Notes: a model not told the origin generated them from the sequence alone. Numbered from the stretch's first letter, positions 34,383 to 47,375 are shown. The stretch: DNA of 64,000 bases from Drosophila miranda (GCF_003369915.1 NC_046673.1:12880001-12944000); one strand, 5' to 3'. Numbers and translations are program-made.

Positions 34383-35431
34383 GAGCGCTGAGGAGGAAAC
34401 GAGGAAAAGAAGGACCAGTGGGAGGAGCACCAGCTGGGACTACAACCTGGAATGGCGAGAGATTGTACTGAGAAACCCACAAAATACACAATGATTGCAC
34501 TAAGCTTAACTGCACACGTACTTTATATATTATTTATAGTTATCGATCTAGACCTAGTCTATTACAACAACCCACACACTTCACACACATTCCGCCCCCG
34601 TGCCACCGTACCCCCGTACCCCCGTATTCAGTATTCAGTATTCTGTCTGTTGTTCCCTCATTTTGTGCGTGCAGCCTAATTATTCTTTTTTTTTTATTGA
34701 TTTGTTAGCTAACTTTTTAGGCACCTGTTTCCATGTTTAAGTTTTATATTTGGCAATATCACCACAGAAATTTCACTTTTGCCGCACATCTCCCATAATT
34801 GTGTGTAGATTTTTGTTTTGTATAATTTGTATGCAAATTTTGTAGCTTTAAGTCGAGCCATTCCAAGAACACGATGCAAGAGAATATACAAAGATTATTG
34901 AAATAATATGTAAATATGTTTTGCAGAAATTCTTTCTTTTTATTTTCCCCTGAAGCAGAAGCTCCTGCACCATGCGACCTGTTAAGACAGTGCGACTTTT
35001 GACTAAAGAGAGCCAGAGCGCGGGAGCAGCTTGGATGTAACAATGTTTCTGTACAGTGGACACTGCAATAAACGAAGTGTAGCAGATAACAATAGAGGCT
35101 TCAGTCTGCAAGCACTCCCTATGAATTTAAAAGCTAATATCGGACTAGTTGCCTCAGAAGAGGATACACAGATATGTACGCTAATCAAGAATGCCATTCC
35201 TATGGAAGTGGTACTCAAAACATTATGAAATCGAATCAAAAGCAAGGAATACCATTATTCTATTGATTATTTTCCGCTTTATTGGAAACGGACGACAGAT
35301 GATTAAAATAATAATATCTGGGAATTATAACAACGGAAAACTCTAAACTAGGTATTTAAAAATATTTAAGGACTATTTTCCTTTTGGTTGTGGCCTTGGG
35401 CAAGTCTCCAGCCGAGGGCCCGTCTAGCATC
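34383..35431. other. Pvf1 3' UTR and intergenic spacer before the convergent BTB gene
   Basis: About 1 kb without a supported gene. The left part is Pvf1 3' UTR and the right part is the 3' UTR of the leftward BTB gene. The small frame at 35031-35228 shows no family resemblance. Confidence 0.5.
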
Positions 35432-36912
35432 CTACTCATCCGAGAAGGACCCTTCAGTATCCTCGGTGTAGGTCAGGACGCTCTCCGATGCTGACGATGA
35501 GTCCTTGAAGCTGCTTGCCACAATGGTGGTTGATCCACGGTCCGTGTCCTCCGACAGCAGCGAAGATGTGGAGCTATGAGGCTCCAGCTCTGCAACCGAC
35601 AGACATATAGGGCGCTCCGGTTCATCCACGCAACGAAACTCGTCGATATTGGTCTTCTCAGTCTGCAGCATAAGCATGTAGTTTTTAAACTCCTCCCACG
35701 ACACAAAGGACATGTTCGGTATGGTCGCGGAGACAGGGCGATGGTACTCGCAGCGCGTATCGATCATCCAGCGGCGAGAGGGAAGAAGCTGTATCCCGGT
35801 GGTGGCAAGCCTATCCTTCAAACAGTGCGGCTCCATTACAGTGGTTGCTAGAAGGCTGCTGTAGATCAGGGCATCAGCTAGGATCTTCTTGGACTCGGGT
35901 AGCTTTATGAACACATCCAGTATATCTCCGAACGGACCGGTCTGCTGGCGATCCGTCAGCGAGACCTTCTGCAGCATAAGTATGGAGAGAAACCCATAGC
36001 GGACACTATTGAGGACCTTGCCAACGCTGCCACGACGCATGGGCCACTTGTATCCCAGCCAGCACAAGCCACTGTACAAAACCTATTTGGATATGCAATG
36101 AATCAAATGTTGAATGTTGTACAAATGGGAACAGATTCTGGGACACTCACTTCAATTTCGGAGTTGACTGCCAAACGATCCGACTTCAGCAGGAGCGACA
36201 CTTGAGTCTCACTCAGCCGCAAGAACTGCTTGGAGGAGAAGATGACCAGCGTGGACTTGGTAATGCGATCCACCATCATTCCATGCAGCTCCTCGATCTC
36301 GTGCACTTTGCGCAACTTGCAGAGCATCTCGAATGCATCGTACTCAATCGGGTTCTTTTTCTCCAGTAGCTTCCACATCTGCTCGAGCAATTCGGGAATG
36401 GCCAGGAATCGAGCCCCTCTGAGTACTGCAAGATCGAAGCTCTGCACAACGCTGCACTCCCCATGCATCCAGCGGTATATTTTATCAAATGCACGAGATG
36501 CCAGCTCTGGGGTCTCGAAGTACAGGCATCCCTTCCGCATTTGCTCCGTCAAACGTTTCGAAAAAAACGAAAGAACCGCGTCGTGGCACAGGAAGCGCAC
36601 CCCATCCACGTTCACAATGGTGGAACGGCTACTTTCGATGTGGACCATAGCCACGTCCTCCAAGCGATCTTTGTTCTTTAGTCGGATAAATTTCTTGCAA
36701 CATGGTCCATTCGCCTTTTCCACCTCGTCGGTGTGTTTCTTGAAAGCCTCCAATTGCTCTGCGATTCTGGTATTGCCAAGGTCAAGACTGAGAGGAAAGG
36801 CAGCAATTGAACACGGGCTTGTATTGGCTGTAATCGAGTCGAAGTTGTATACTTACGCGGTAGTTCTGCGTGGTGTTACTTCCCAGACGTTTACTTGCTT
36901 TTGCTGAATCAT
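35432..36912 (-). CDS. BTB/POZ (BTB-BACK-like) protein, 447 aa
   Basis: Minus-strand exons 36912-36857, 36787-36151 and 36082-35432 keep frame and give 447 residues. The first exon supplies MIQQKQVNVWEVTPR. A BTB-like domain spans about residues 65-170 (VNVDGVRFLCHDAVLSFFSK, then LASRAFDKIYRWMHG, then LAVLRGARFLAIPELLEQMW). A BACK-like helical region follows (YDAFEMLCKLRKVHEIEELH). The C-terminal half has WEEFKNYM and a Ser/Asp/Glu-rich tail. No kelch or zinc-finger repeats are present, so it is not a classical kelch protein or TTK-type factor. BTB-BACK proteins often act as Cul3 adaptors or nuclear scaffolds; its partner is unknown. It is convergent with Pvf1 and divergent from eas. I do not know the gene name. 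Confidence 0.82.
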
Positions 36913-39900
36913 CCTTTCCTTTTTTTGCTGTATTTTTTTTTTTTCTCGTAAAATTATTTCTGCTTATGAAATAAGAGCAGCAAGATGTGTGCGATATGTT
37001 CAATACCTTTTTGTGACTGGGATTGAATGTTGAATAAGTTTTGGCAGAAAACTAGATTCCACTTTAACAAAATTTTACACAATTTCAAAGAAAAGAAAGA
37101 GTTGCCACCCCTCATTTCACGCATAGCCGCAACCAACTTAATTCCGTAAGAAAGCAGGTGGCATCGCCATAAATATTGGTTTTAAGAAACGGAAATTGCT
37201 TGAACATTGATTTAAATAAGAATGACTTGAACGACTCTAATTACTAAAAAATCTAAATCAAACCCCGCCCCGGTAAATATTTCTAGTCTTGTTACACTCC
37301 CGCGCACTTACCATCAATACTCCATCGGCGACTCGAACCATTTTTTCATAGTATACTCATACTCGTATCAGTTTCTTTGTCTGTGATTGATCTATTCAGG
37401 CATTTGCATTTTTCATAGTTCTATCATATTTTCTAAAGGCATTTTTGATCATTACAATTTTATAGAGAGAATCAAGAATCAAACTATTTTTGATTTTGTT
37501 ACTGCATTCAGTCTATTTTTAAAAGTCTGTTTGATAAAGAAGCACAACAGAAGAGGAAATCCAAAAAGGATCAAAAATTGTTCTGCTTAATATGTTTTGC
37601 GCCAAGCCTGGTTTTGGAAAAATATCAATTATCGCACAAAACTATCGATGTTTATAAGAAAAAGCTTATTAAGAATATGTCGCTTTTCGGACATCACTGA
37701 AATCGGAATTTTGATTTATCCGACACGAAAATCGATATTTAATGATATTTCATTCAAGGATACGAACCTCACTCACATGGTGACCTATAGGCCATGATGG
37801 TTGCAAGTTTTCTCAGCCACATAGCATGCAAGAAAAAAACGGCCACATGGAAAATGGTCCCACCAATATATCGATATATGGATACATCAATATATATTTA
37901 ACAAACTTAACTAAATGGTCTCACAAATTTTTCTGCCGCGAACAATGAAACAACAAGCTAGTGTCGAATTTTTTTCTAAATTCAGAAAAGTCCGTTGATT
38001 TATTTGCAAAAAAAAGAAAATATCGCCAACAAATATATTATCAAAAATATATATTCAACATCCCTACAGTTCGTCGAGTCGGAAGTCGGAGTTGTGTGCA
38101 AAGAAGTTTGAGGAAAAGAGCCGAAAAACGAAAAATCGAAATAAGGCGGATAGCGAGAAGCACTAATATTAACACATCTGCTTGCCACCAAAAAAAAAAA
38201 GAAACCAAAACCAAAACCAAGACCAAGACCGCCTTACATCGCATCGCACCGCACTCTACGCTGTCCGCTGTCCGTTCTCCCACCCCCCTGTATTGCCTGT
38301 TCTTCGAAAACCGAGCAACAGCAGCAGCAGGCCCCAAAATCAATAATCTGGTTGTGTGGTTTTCGCGGCTTTTTTTTTGTGTTTTCTTTCAAAAACAATC
38401 AATACCCGAAGGTAACGTGTGTAGAATCAAAATCTAACAATTCCATCTCTCAGTGTGCGTTTGCGTTTGCGTTCGTTGACGCTTGACATATTGGTACACA
38501 TTTTCTTTTATATTTTTACCTTATTTGTCGTTTTTATAAAAAAAAAAAAATCGTCGCATGCAAACGCCATCCCCCCAACACCCATTGAACAAGATCAGAA
38601 TCATCCTCCATCCATCCCCCTTAACCAACCTACCTTAAGGCCAACCAACCAACATTCCTTCCCCCAAAAAATATGAAATACACATACGCACACACACACG
38701 CACACCCATACAGCCGTACGTACATCTATCTGCATGAAACTTTAAAATTATTTGCTTTTTCCGTAAACGGAGAGAATTCGCTAAATATATGTATAAAAGA
38801 GTGGAAGAGAAGAGAAGACTGAAGAGCGAAACATGTTAATGCCAAAACAAACACGAAACACGAATCTTGCGTGCCGCCGCCGCCGCCGCTTTACCTGAAA
38901 AGCACAGCACAGAGATCTCTGGCGTATGTACATACGTACATACATACATACATACATATGTATGTATTGCTGCGGTACGCAGTGCCGCCGAAACACATGA
39001 CTATTGTATATAGAAAGGGTGCTGGTGAGGTGGGGTGGGGGCTCGGATAGGGTACGTACGAGTACTGTATGTATTCATATGTACATTTCAGGCACTCGAA
39101 CGCCCTAATTATTCATATAAGAATTGTACGAATGTGTGTGGCGGCGGCGGCGGCGGGCTGCCGTATAGAATAATGCATTTCGGATACGTACGATATGCGG
39201 AGTATGTATGTATGTATGGTTGGGTTCGGTTCTATTCCGCGATCTAATCACACCAAACATTATTGACTTATAGGGCCCCATCGGAGGCCAATCTGTTTCC
39301 ATTCTGCCAATATATAATTTAGCAAAGTTTTTAATCATTGCCCCACAAATGTTACATATGTATGTATGCCTGTGTGTATGTATGTATATTGGGAACACAT
39401 ACGTGTACCTTCTGTCAGACGTTTATGCGAGTGTCAGAATTTGCAATAAGTTTTTTTCTTGCACGGTACACGTGGTACCACCCCACCCACCGAACCCGCC
39501 ATAAACCTTTTTATTTTCGTTACGTTTTGGGAGTCATGGGCCGGCTTGGCCATACGTTTTATCTAATTAGTTCCGGGGATCTACTGGTACTGCCACTTTT
39601 GACGATTACTAATATCTAGCGGATTTGATTGTTTTGGGTGCGGTCCTCTCATCCTTCTTATCCTTATTTTCCTTTTGTTTTTTGGGGTTGCGCGCATGAA
39701 CTGCCGGGGGAGTGGTGTGGATTGTTGTAGTATATGTAATTTGAAGGAGCTTCGGCCTGCCGATTTCTAATTTGTCATTTCTGATTTGTATGTATGTTTG
39801 TTTGTGTGTTTTGCTTTCATTTGTTATATATTTGCATATATGTATAGTGCATATGGTGTTATTGTTGTTATTGTTATTGTTATTGTTGTATGTGTTTTTG

Positions 39901-39959
39901 ACCCGACCTCTGACACACCTTTCGTATATTCACATGATTGATAAATACCGAATGATAGA
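36913..39959. other. Intergenic/5' UTR region between the BTB gene and eas
   Basis: Three kilobases without a supported coding frame. Likely eas leader sequence begins around 37.9-38.4 kb, where a possible leader donor CCCGAAG|GTAACG occurs near 38411; the rest would be a 5' UTR intron. CATA/GTAT tetranucleotide tracts occur at 38930-38965, with further TATG repeats near 39200 and 39360. ATCGAT-containing sites near 37640, 37730 and 37870 may serve the two divergent promoters. Confidence 0.45.
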
Positions 39960-42900
39960 ATGGGCACAGAAACCAAGAGCAACAGTTACACAGGACAGAT
40001 TTCAACAAGTGGCGGCAATCCAAAAGTGATGAAAGATTCTTTATCCTTAGTTCGTCAAACGGTCAATCAGCAATCGCAATCGAATCAAAATCAATATCAA
40101 AACGATAACGATAACGATAACCATTTGAATTCAAATTCAAATTCGTATTCAAACGCAACCAAAAACCAGCCAGAGACAAACAACTCGAACTCGGAGAAGA
40201 ACAGCACGTCGTTGACCAAAGAATCAAAGAAGATTATCGTACCCTTTGTGCCCATATTTGTCGAGGAGGCCGATGTAATTCAAGGTGCCAAGGAGCTATT
40301 GAAGGTTATACGACCGAACTGGGATCTCGCCCACGTTGAATTTAAGGTAATGTACAACCCATCAACCAAAACATCCCACACCCAATCCAATCCCTTCAAA
40401 CCAAAACCAACATACATACATACATACATGCATACAATCTATTCCCCATCAACATTCTCTACCTCTACCTTCAGCACCATCTTCTGAGATTATTCTACAT
40501 GTATATCTCAAGTCTCAAGTTGTAGTTCAGTGATCAGTTGAGTCACCAAAGGACTGACTGTCCCCCCAGACCGATGCTGTATTTGTACGGTAAACCTTAA
40601 TCGTATATTTGCTATGGCTATTCTTACACATTTCCACTGTACATACAATATATATTGTTTCCAACTAATTTACTGGGGGAAAGACAGACAGACAGACAGA
40701 CAGATATAGAGGGATTCGAGTGGAGCGTGTGGCTGGTTGCACAACCTTCCAATAGTAATTATAATGATATACATATATATACTGCGCTACTCCGCTACCT
40801 TGAATATTTGTAAATAGACTTTGTTATTTTCTTTATTTATTGTGAGCCCCATATTTGAAATTAACATTTATTTTTTTCACGCTGGTGTTGGTGTTTTTGT
40901 TGCTGTTTCTGTTTTCTATATTTTGTTTTCTGTTTTCTATTGGGGTGTTAGGACAACCCGAGACGTAGTAGAAACCAGTTTTTATTATTTCCCATTTTTC
41001 TAATCTCGCGCCACGAGGGAAAAGCGATCGCTCCGCCCCGCCCCGCTACGCCCGTTGCCCCTAACCAAAGAAATAGACCTGCGTGTCGACACAGATATAG
41101 CCCCAAGATTCTAATCTCAAGTCCTTCTTCTCCGACAGGTGCATTGACTCGAGTGGGCCAGCACCAGGGCCCAGCCATATATTACGGATGAAACAGATAC
41201 TATACTATATGGGGTGTGTGTGTGCTGATAATGATGTTCCGTTCCGCTGATACGTTGATAAGAACCAACGAATGTGTGCCCACCCCACACTGAGAGGAAA
41301 AAACGAGCAGGCAACTCGTTAAAAGTTTCCATTATAATCATTTGTATTCCGAATTTCAGAAGAGCACTTCTTTTTGCTCAGTGTAGCCATAAAGTGCTGC
41401 TTAAGCCATAATTCTTTTCAAAAATGGGCCGCTCGCCTCTGTCTTATCGGTACGCCTATGCCTTGACCTCCTACGTATGTACGAGTAGTACCTATATATG
41501 TGCAATATGTACAAGTATATGTATGTAAGAATGTTTAAAGTCTAATGAGTATTATAGTATTTATGCTTTTAGTACCACGTACGCAATCTAAATATCTCCA
41601 GACATAGCCAAGATCTATCTTAAATACTATAAATAGTATACTTATATAAATCAGGAGAGAGTCTATCCCAAAGAACATTTCGAATAGGAGTGGTTCCACG
41701 TTTACGGGTTCTACATTTTCCTATATTTACACTTAAGTGTCCCCTCACTTAGGGGAACTTTGTACAAGCTAATCACAGTGCGTCAATCGGATCATTCGAC
41801 AATTCTTCAGCCAGTCATAGGCCGAATCTTTGCCTGGCAATAGGCCTCTGTTCTATGTTTCAGTTAATACTTGATATTTTCGAATCATTTCGCACACCCC
41901 GTATGTGTGGGGGGGTTATCAATGAGGAGGGTGCCAATGTCAAAAAGTTTATCACTGGAAATTATTCGCGTACCCCTGAAAACCCATACTCGTGCAAAAT
42001 CCACGTATACTATAGAAAATATGTGTATGCGTAGCATGTGCCAGCGATAAGGAAAGCCCCCCCTTTTTTTTTACTTGTAGAACGGTTCCGGCTTTAATGA
42101 ACGGTTTTTTTTTCGAAATCTTTCCATTGAAAAATCCCAAACTAAAACCTTAATGTTACTACGGTTTTGGTTAGAGGGTGATGCAATAACTATATATGTA
42201 TATGTATATCTAGATTCTAGATTCTAGAAGCAACAACTCGAACTAACTCCCACCCACAGCCCCCCTAACCCCCTAACCACCATAACGTTGCTGAATTCGT
42301 AAAGTAACTGGGCCAAAGGCAATGAGCCATTAATAATTGAACATTTTTCGTTTGCGGATTTATTGATTGCAGAGTTTTACCGATGGCATCACAAACAAAC
42401 TGGTTGGATGTTTCCACAAACCAGCAACCAAACTGAAGAAGGACGATGAGAACGATGTGGACACCGACGACAAACAGCAAGAACCATATGTGCCCCCGAT
42501 CAAAGTTGAGGAGCCACCAGTGCAGGAGGACGAGCAGGAGGAGGAGTTTACGGCAAATGGGGAAACAGATGGCCTACCTCTACAGTACTCCGATAACGTA
42601 GTCCTGGTCAGGGTTTATGGAAACAAAACAGACCTACTGATCGATCGGAAAGCTGAAACGCAAAATTTTCTACTATTGCATACATATGGACTAGCGCCAT
42701 CGCTATATGCAACGTTCAAGAATGGCCTCGTCTACGAATACGTACCTGGTACCACCTTAAATACTGAAAGTGTTCTTTGTCCAGAGATTTGGCCATTGGT
42801 TGCTCGTCGTATGGCTGAAATGCATCGTAAGGTTAGGAAGAATGTGGGAGATATTATTGGAGGAGGTGCTACAGCGGCGGTTGCTACGAGTGCGGATACG

Positions 42901-43683
42901 AATGTGGATGCAACGAAGCCATTGCCAATGATATGGACGAAAACGCAAAGCTTTCTTGATTTAGTACCTGAACGTTTTAGTGATGCTGAGAAACACAAAA
43001 GGTACGAAACGAAACGAAGCATTTTGGAAACCATGTGCCATTTACCCACCCAACCGCGTTTTCTTATTGCAGAGTGAATGGAACATTTCTACCAATTGGT
43101 CGACTGCGTGAGGAATTCAACAGCTTGTACAAATATCTGGTGGCATTAGACAGTCCAATTGTTTTCTCACACAACGACCTACTGCTGGGCAATGTCGTCT
43201 ACACGAAAAGCATGAAGACGGTTAACTTTATTGACTACGAGTACGCCGATTACAATTTTCAGGCATTCGATATTGGCAATCATTTTGCGGAAATGTGCGG
43301 TGTCGACGAGGTGGACTATACGCGCTATCCCAAGCGTGAGTTTCAATTGCAATGGCTGCGCGTCTACCTCGAGGAATATCTGCAGCGTACGAATATACAG
43401 AGCGCCGAGGTTGATTGGCTCTACGTGCAGGTCAATCAGTTTGCATTAGCATCGCATATCTTCTGGACAGTGTGGTCCCTATTACAAGCCGAGCATTCCA
43501 CTATCGATTTTGATTATGTAGGGTAAGTGTATGCTGAATGCTAAACCTATGGAATTATAGAATGTGTATTGATTGGTTGATTTCTATTCCAGCTATGCGT
43601 TTCTTCGTTACAATGAATACTTGGCCAGGAAGGAGGAGTTTTTATCATTGACTGCTGCTGCATCACAGAAGAACAATAAATGA
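39960..43683 (+). CDS. eas: Easily shocked, ethanolamine kinase
   Basis: Exons 39960-40346, 42373-43001, 43073-43522 and 43593-43683 join in frame to 518 residues, about the length I remember for Drosophila Eas. It phosphorylates ethanolamine, the first step of the CDP-ethanolamine (Kennedy) route to phosphatidylethanolamine; loss causes bang-sensitive seizures in D. melanogaster. The Asn/Gln/Ser-rich N-terminus (MGTETKSNSYTGQIS) is followed by the kinase domain. Motifs: Brenner motif HNDLLLGNV near residue 372, choline/ethanolamine kinase motif IDYEYADYNFQAFDIGNHF near 391, and LVYEYVPGTTL in the N-lobe. Intron 1 is 2.0 kb, the others are short. An acidic linker (EEPPVQEDEQEEEF) lies at the start of exon 2. 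Some transcripts may use other first exons. Confidence 0.94.
40347..42372 (+). other. eas intron 1
   Basis: A 2.0-kb intron with TATG/GACA microsatellites (GACA repeat at about 40685-40702), the CTTAGGGGAAC motif inside an 11-bp-arm palindrome at 41735-41760, and no coding exon that I can support. An alternative exon cannot be excluded. Confidence 0.5.
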
Positions 43684-43747
43684 GTTCTCTCTCTCTCCCT
43701 CTCGCTATTCGGAGAAACTATATGTATATATATATATATATGTGTAT

Positions 43748-43782
<35 letters not shown>

Positions 43783-43942
43783 GTGCCCCAGTGATATATG
43801 TGTAAACTAAGGCTGGAACGGATCTCAATGTTATGCATATGTATATATACTATAACGTGTGTGTGTGTGTGTGTTCACAAAACAACAGAAAAAAAAACAA
43901 TCTTAAATTAGTGTCGTATTCGTGCCAGCCTTAGTATATGTA

Positions 43943-43977
<35 letters not shown>

Positions 43978-44900
43978 GAAGAATTTGTATATGTTCTTTA
44001 ATTTGTAAATTGATATTTTGTAGTCATAAATAAAACGAAACCCGAAGTAATGTACTTTAAAACATAAACAAAAACATTCAATAGCAAATGGTGCATACTG
44101 AATGTTTTAAACAAATATTCTTATTCTACTACTTATGTATGTATGTGTAAATTGTACTCGTATATAAGCCAGCCAGGGGATCATACTAATATACAATATA
44201 TAGTACTAGCTACAAGGATACAACCCCCGAACGTGGAACAATAAGAGAGGCATCTTTTGTCCTATGATTTGCCCCCAAAACATTTGGCCTTAAGTCAGGC
44301 TTAAGCTTTCTTCGACATTTCTTGCTGAACAACGCAGTTGATTTATTTGAAATAAAACATTTCCCTTCTCTTGTTTTTTTTTGTTTTTTGGTGATATCAA
44401 ATATCCCCCTTTTCAGTTTTGGCTTTAAAGACACTATTGTGATTATTAACTGTTGTAATCTACATGTAGTATATTGTTTATGTTATGAAGGCGGATTTGT
44501 ACATTAAGCTTATTAGATTTTACAAGAATTTCGATACAATTTATTTACTTTATACAAAAAACAGTTTTCGTATATTTTGTAATGGTGTTGTGTACGTTCA
44601 ACAGACCATTTTTATTATACTGTTGTCCGGTTTCCATCTCCGCCCAGTTTTTGAACAATCTATAAAGATATATAAATAAATCGTCAATTATCAAAATTGG
44701 TTATAAAATTATATATATTTTTTGTTTTAACAGAATTTTACACCTACATGTCTAACAAAAATGGGTGCTATAGCTCTTATATCTTGGAAAAAGAAATAGG
44801 ATTTACATTTTTGTCTTTTTTTAAACAGACTGCGCGACCTATCGATTTGAATTCAAGCGATACAACAAAGCACACCTGGCAGGGCTGCTTGAAATTCCGG
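43684..44900. other. eas 3' UTR and intergenic spacer, AT-rich with TA microsatellites
   Basis: (TA)n at 43750-43779 and a second TA-rich tract near 43936-43976 lie in the eas 3' UTR. A possible poly(A) signal AATAAA is at about 44027-44032. The rest is AT-rich; short frames have no recognisable content. Confidence 0.6.
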
Positions 44901-44916
44901 TATCGTAGGTGACTGA

Positions 44917-44924
44917 TATCGATA
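44917..44924. promoter_or_regulatory. DRE (TATCGATA) at the UQCR-14 promoter
   Basis: A perfect DREF/BEAF-type TATCGATA lies 109 bp before the UQCR-14 ATG, followed by paired E-boxes CAGCTG at about 44953 and 44964. This is typical of nuclear-encoded mitochondrial genes in flies. Confidence 0.6.
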
Positions 44925-45032
44925 AGTCATTTCGAGGGAAGTCTCACCACCAGCTGTAACCAGCTGTCATCTAAAAAAAAATAGGAGCCAGGCGACCGAG
45001 TTTCTAGAATTATTTTTAAATTTCCGTGAATA

Positions 45033-45558
45033 ATGGCGAGCTACATTGCTAGAAAAGGTCCATCGATTTTCTGTAAGTATTATTTTAGATGGCTGCCACG
45101 GCGATGCCCACGAATATGACGCCGCTCTTGTGGTCTGAATGTTAGAATGATTACGTAAATATGTAACTAAATTTTTTTTTGCAATTGCAGCTAACCTGGG
45201 CAGATGGGCCTACAACATGTCTGGATTCAATCAGTACGGTAAGTTTAGCACTAATAGCATTGACAATTGCAACGAAAATGTTTCTAACTATGGATTTGCA
45301 TTGGATGTAGGTCTGCACCGTGACGATTGTCTCTATGAGAACGAGGATGTGAAGGAAGCAATCCGCCGTCTGCCCCGCAAGATTTACGACGAGCGCAACT
45401 ACCGTATTATGCGTGCTCTGCATTTGTCCATGACCAAAACAATTTTGCCAAAAGAGCAGTGGACTAAGTACGAGGAGGATGTCAAATACTTGGAGCCCTA
45501 TTTGAACGAGGTGGTTAAGGAGCGCGAGGAGCGTGAGGACTGGAACAAGAACCACTAA
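45033..45558 (+). CDS. UQCR-14: Ubiquinol-cytochrome c reductase 14-kDa subunit (UQCRB/QCR7)
   Basis: Exons 45033-45072, 45191-45238 and 45311-45558 give 111 residues, the same length as human UQCRB. It is a matrix-side subunit of respiratory complex III. The family match runs through [49 protein letters not shown] and the charged C-terminus [12 protein letters not shown]. The N-terminus [13 protein letters not shown] is encoded by the first exon. Intron 2 (45239-45310) is 72 nt, divisible by three and free of stops, so its retention would insert 24 residues between NQYG and LHRDD. Comparison with human UQCRB says the spliced form is the functional one. The gene is convergent with the GOT1-like gene, 224 bp between stops. 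Confidence 0.93.
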
Positions 45559-45781
45559 GAACTTAGCCCCTTCCCCTCCCCCCTAACCACTCAATTTGTA
45601 AATGTTCAAATACATAGCTTAGATTAAAACTAAATAAGCTATGAAATTAGCCTGTTTTGCATAGTCAACTAAAGGGGAGATGACATTTTAATTTATTAGT
45701 GGGTTAAATGCTCGTGTGGATCAATGGAGTCGTCTCTCCATATGTGATTTGTGTGTGAGTGTGTGGAATGGTTGTGTGAGC

Positions 45782-46799
45782 TTAAGCATTACGATATGCA
45801 CCGTTCGTCCTTACCTTTTGCATAAAGGGTAAATTGAATAGAGATCCCAAGACGGGCACACGTCCAAGGAAATTGATGGCCACGGGGAAGAAGCCGCTGC
45901 AAAGATACAAAGAAAAACCCATAGATATAATGATGGACGACCCTAGACTGGAAAATAATGCTCTTTGGCGACACTTGACAATTGTGAAATGGAAGATATT
46001 GCCGTTTCCTCGCATTACTTTAAGTTTAAACAATAGTAGGCCATAGACTGGAAAATATTGCTCTTTGGCGATACTTGACAATTGTGAAATGGAAGATATT
46101 GCCGTTTCCTCGTATTCCTTTAAATTTTAAACAATTCCAAAGGCACGCACGCACATGCATAGAAAGCGTGGACGGGCGGACACATGGGTGGGTGGCAGAC
46201 CTGACCGAATTACAATCACATATTGATATGTTAATTTAAAGCTATGCTTTTGGGCCTGTAGGTTTGGAGAAACCTACCAACATTTCAGATTTATCATTTT
46301 ATGATGCAAACATCTTCCTATCCACGTAATTCTCGACAACAACAAAATATAGATAGCGAATAGCGAACCTGAATAGTGCAAAGAATCCATAGGATTCAAC
46401 AATCATTCCAATGATGGGGAAGCCCAGCAGAACGATGAAGATTCCACCAAAGAAGGCGGTTGTGCCTTTTACTTTATGCCGTTGAAAGAAAAAGCGCAAA
46501 GTTCGCTCCACGCCGATTACACATCCCAGTCCCGAAATGAACAGAATCTGCAGGTGAGGAGAACAATTTGTTAATTATGGGTCGTACTTTGGGTGGTGCG
46601 CCAGCTATTGCACATACATTTCCAATTGCGAGTAAACCTTTGTCGAACAGAAGCAGCATGCCAAGAAACAAAAACGATATGCCGAAGCCAGCCAAGCCGA
46701 TGCCAATTTCTATGAAAAGGGTTTGAAATGAGCTCACAGAAGTGTTACAATAGTTGTATGAACAATGGACGTACTTTGCAGATCTGTTACTTCAATCAT
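45782..46799 (-). CDS. CG32576: GOT1-like vesicle transport protein (four-pass membrane protein)
   Basis: Minus-strand exons 46799-46775, 46709-46618, 46547-46369 and 45896 onwards. Family members (human GOLT1A/B, yeast Got1) are ~138-residue Golgi/ER proteins involved in ER-Golgi vesicle fusion. Strong matches: DLQKIGIGLAGFGISFLF, FDKGLLAIGN, ERTLRFFFQRHKVKG, GFFPVAINFLGRVPVLGS and LFNLPF. Four hydrophobic segments are evident. The C-terminus is uncertain: reading straight through to the stop at 45782 gives 136 residues, but a donor AAG|GTAAGG at 45814 could lead to another small exon. Length favours the read-through form. The CG number is from memory and less sure than the family. Confidence 0.85.
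45941..46134 (-). repeat. Tandem ~95-bp duplication in a GOT1-gene intron
   Basis: AGACTGGAAAAT...GCTCTTTGGCGA(C/T)ACTTGACAATTG...GCCGTTTCCTCG occurs at about 45945-46033 and again exactly 100 bp later (46045-46133), with only a few differences, showing a recent duplication. It lies in the intron before the last exon. Confidence 0.85.
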
Positions 46800-47214
46800 T
46801 GTGTCCCTTTTTTGTTTATTTAGGTGAGAGTTTCGGACCTGATTGGAAATTCCACGTAAACACGTAAATTATTTAAAAATTGGAACAGCTGATTTCTACA
46901 ATCTAAAAATTTATCGCATTAACGAATATAAACAATCATTCGCAGGGTTGCTCGGCCTGAGTGTTGGAAAACGAACTGGGATTAAATAAAATCACGATTT
47001 CTTGTGCCAGTCATGTACATAATCTTTTTTAGAACTCAGGAGCTACATATTATCGTTTACAGTTACCTCGTACATTTATTATTAAACATTTACAATTTCT
47101 ATTCACAAATATTTATTATAATCCATGATATTTAAACAAAATATATCACGACAGGACATTGGTCATGACAAGCGGTGTAAAACTATAAAAACATTAAACA
47201 AAGATAAGTTCCGC

Positions 47215-47375
47215 TTGTCGCCCACACAGTTCAGGTGAAAGATATAGTGGTTAAATAGATGGCATGAAAATACAAGAAGAATTTTCAATCGCTAATATTT
47301 TCCGCTATTTACCTCAAGTATTTGAACTATTTAAATAGAGGGGGCTTAAGTGGGCTAAGTTCGGTTTTTCATCAT
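47215..47375 (+). repeat. Repeat fragment shared with the MTMR promoter region
   Basis: CAGTTCAGGT, AAGAAGAATT, TAATATTTT.CGC, TTTAAATA.GGGG and AGTGGGCTAAGTTCG appear here and in the same order at about 58510-58660. In both places the block lies upstream of a gene transcribed rightwards (caz, MTMR). Confidence 0.7.

Noticed and set aside
35031-35228. A 65-codon frame between Pvf1 and the BTB gene.
   Set aside because: Looks locally protein-like but has no homology I can recognise, no splice partner and no promoter; kept as intergenic.
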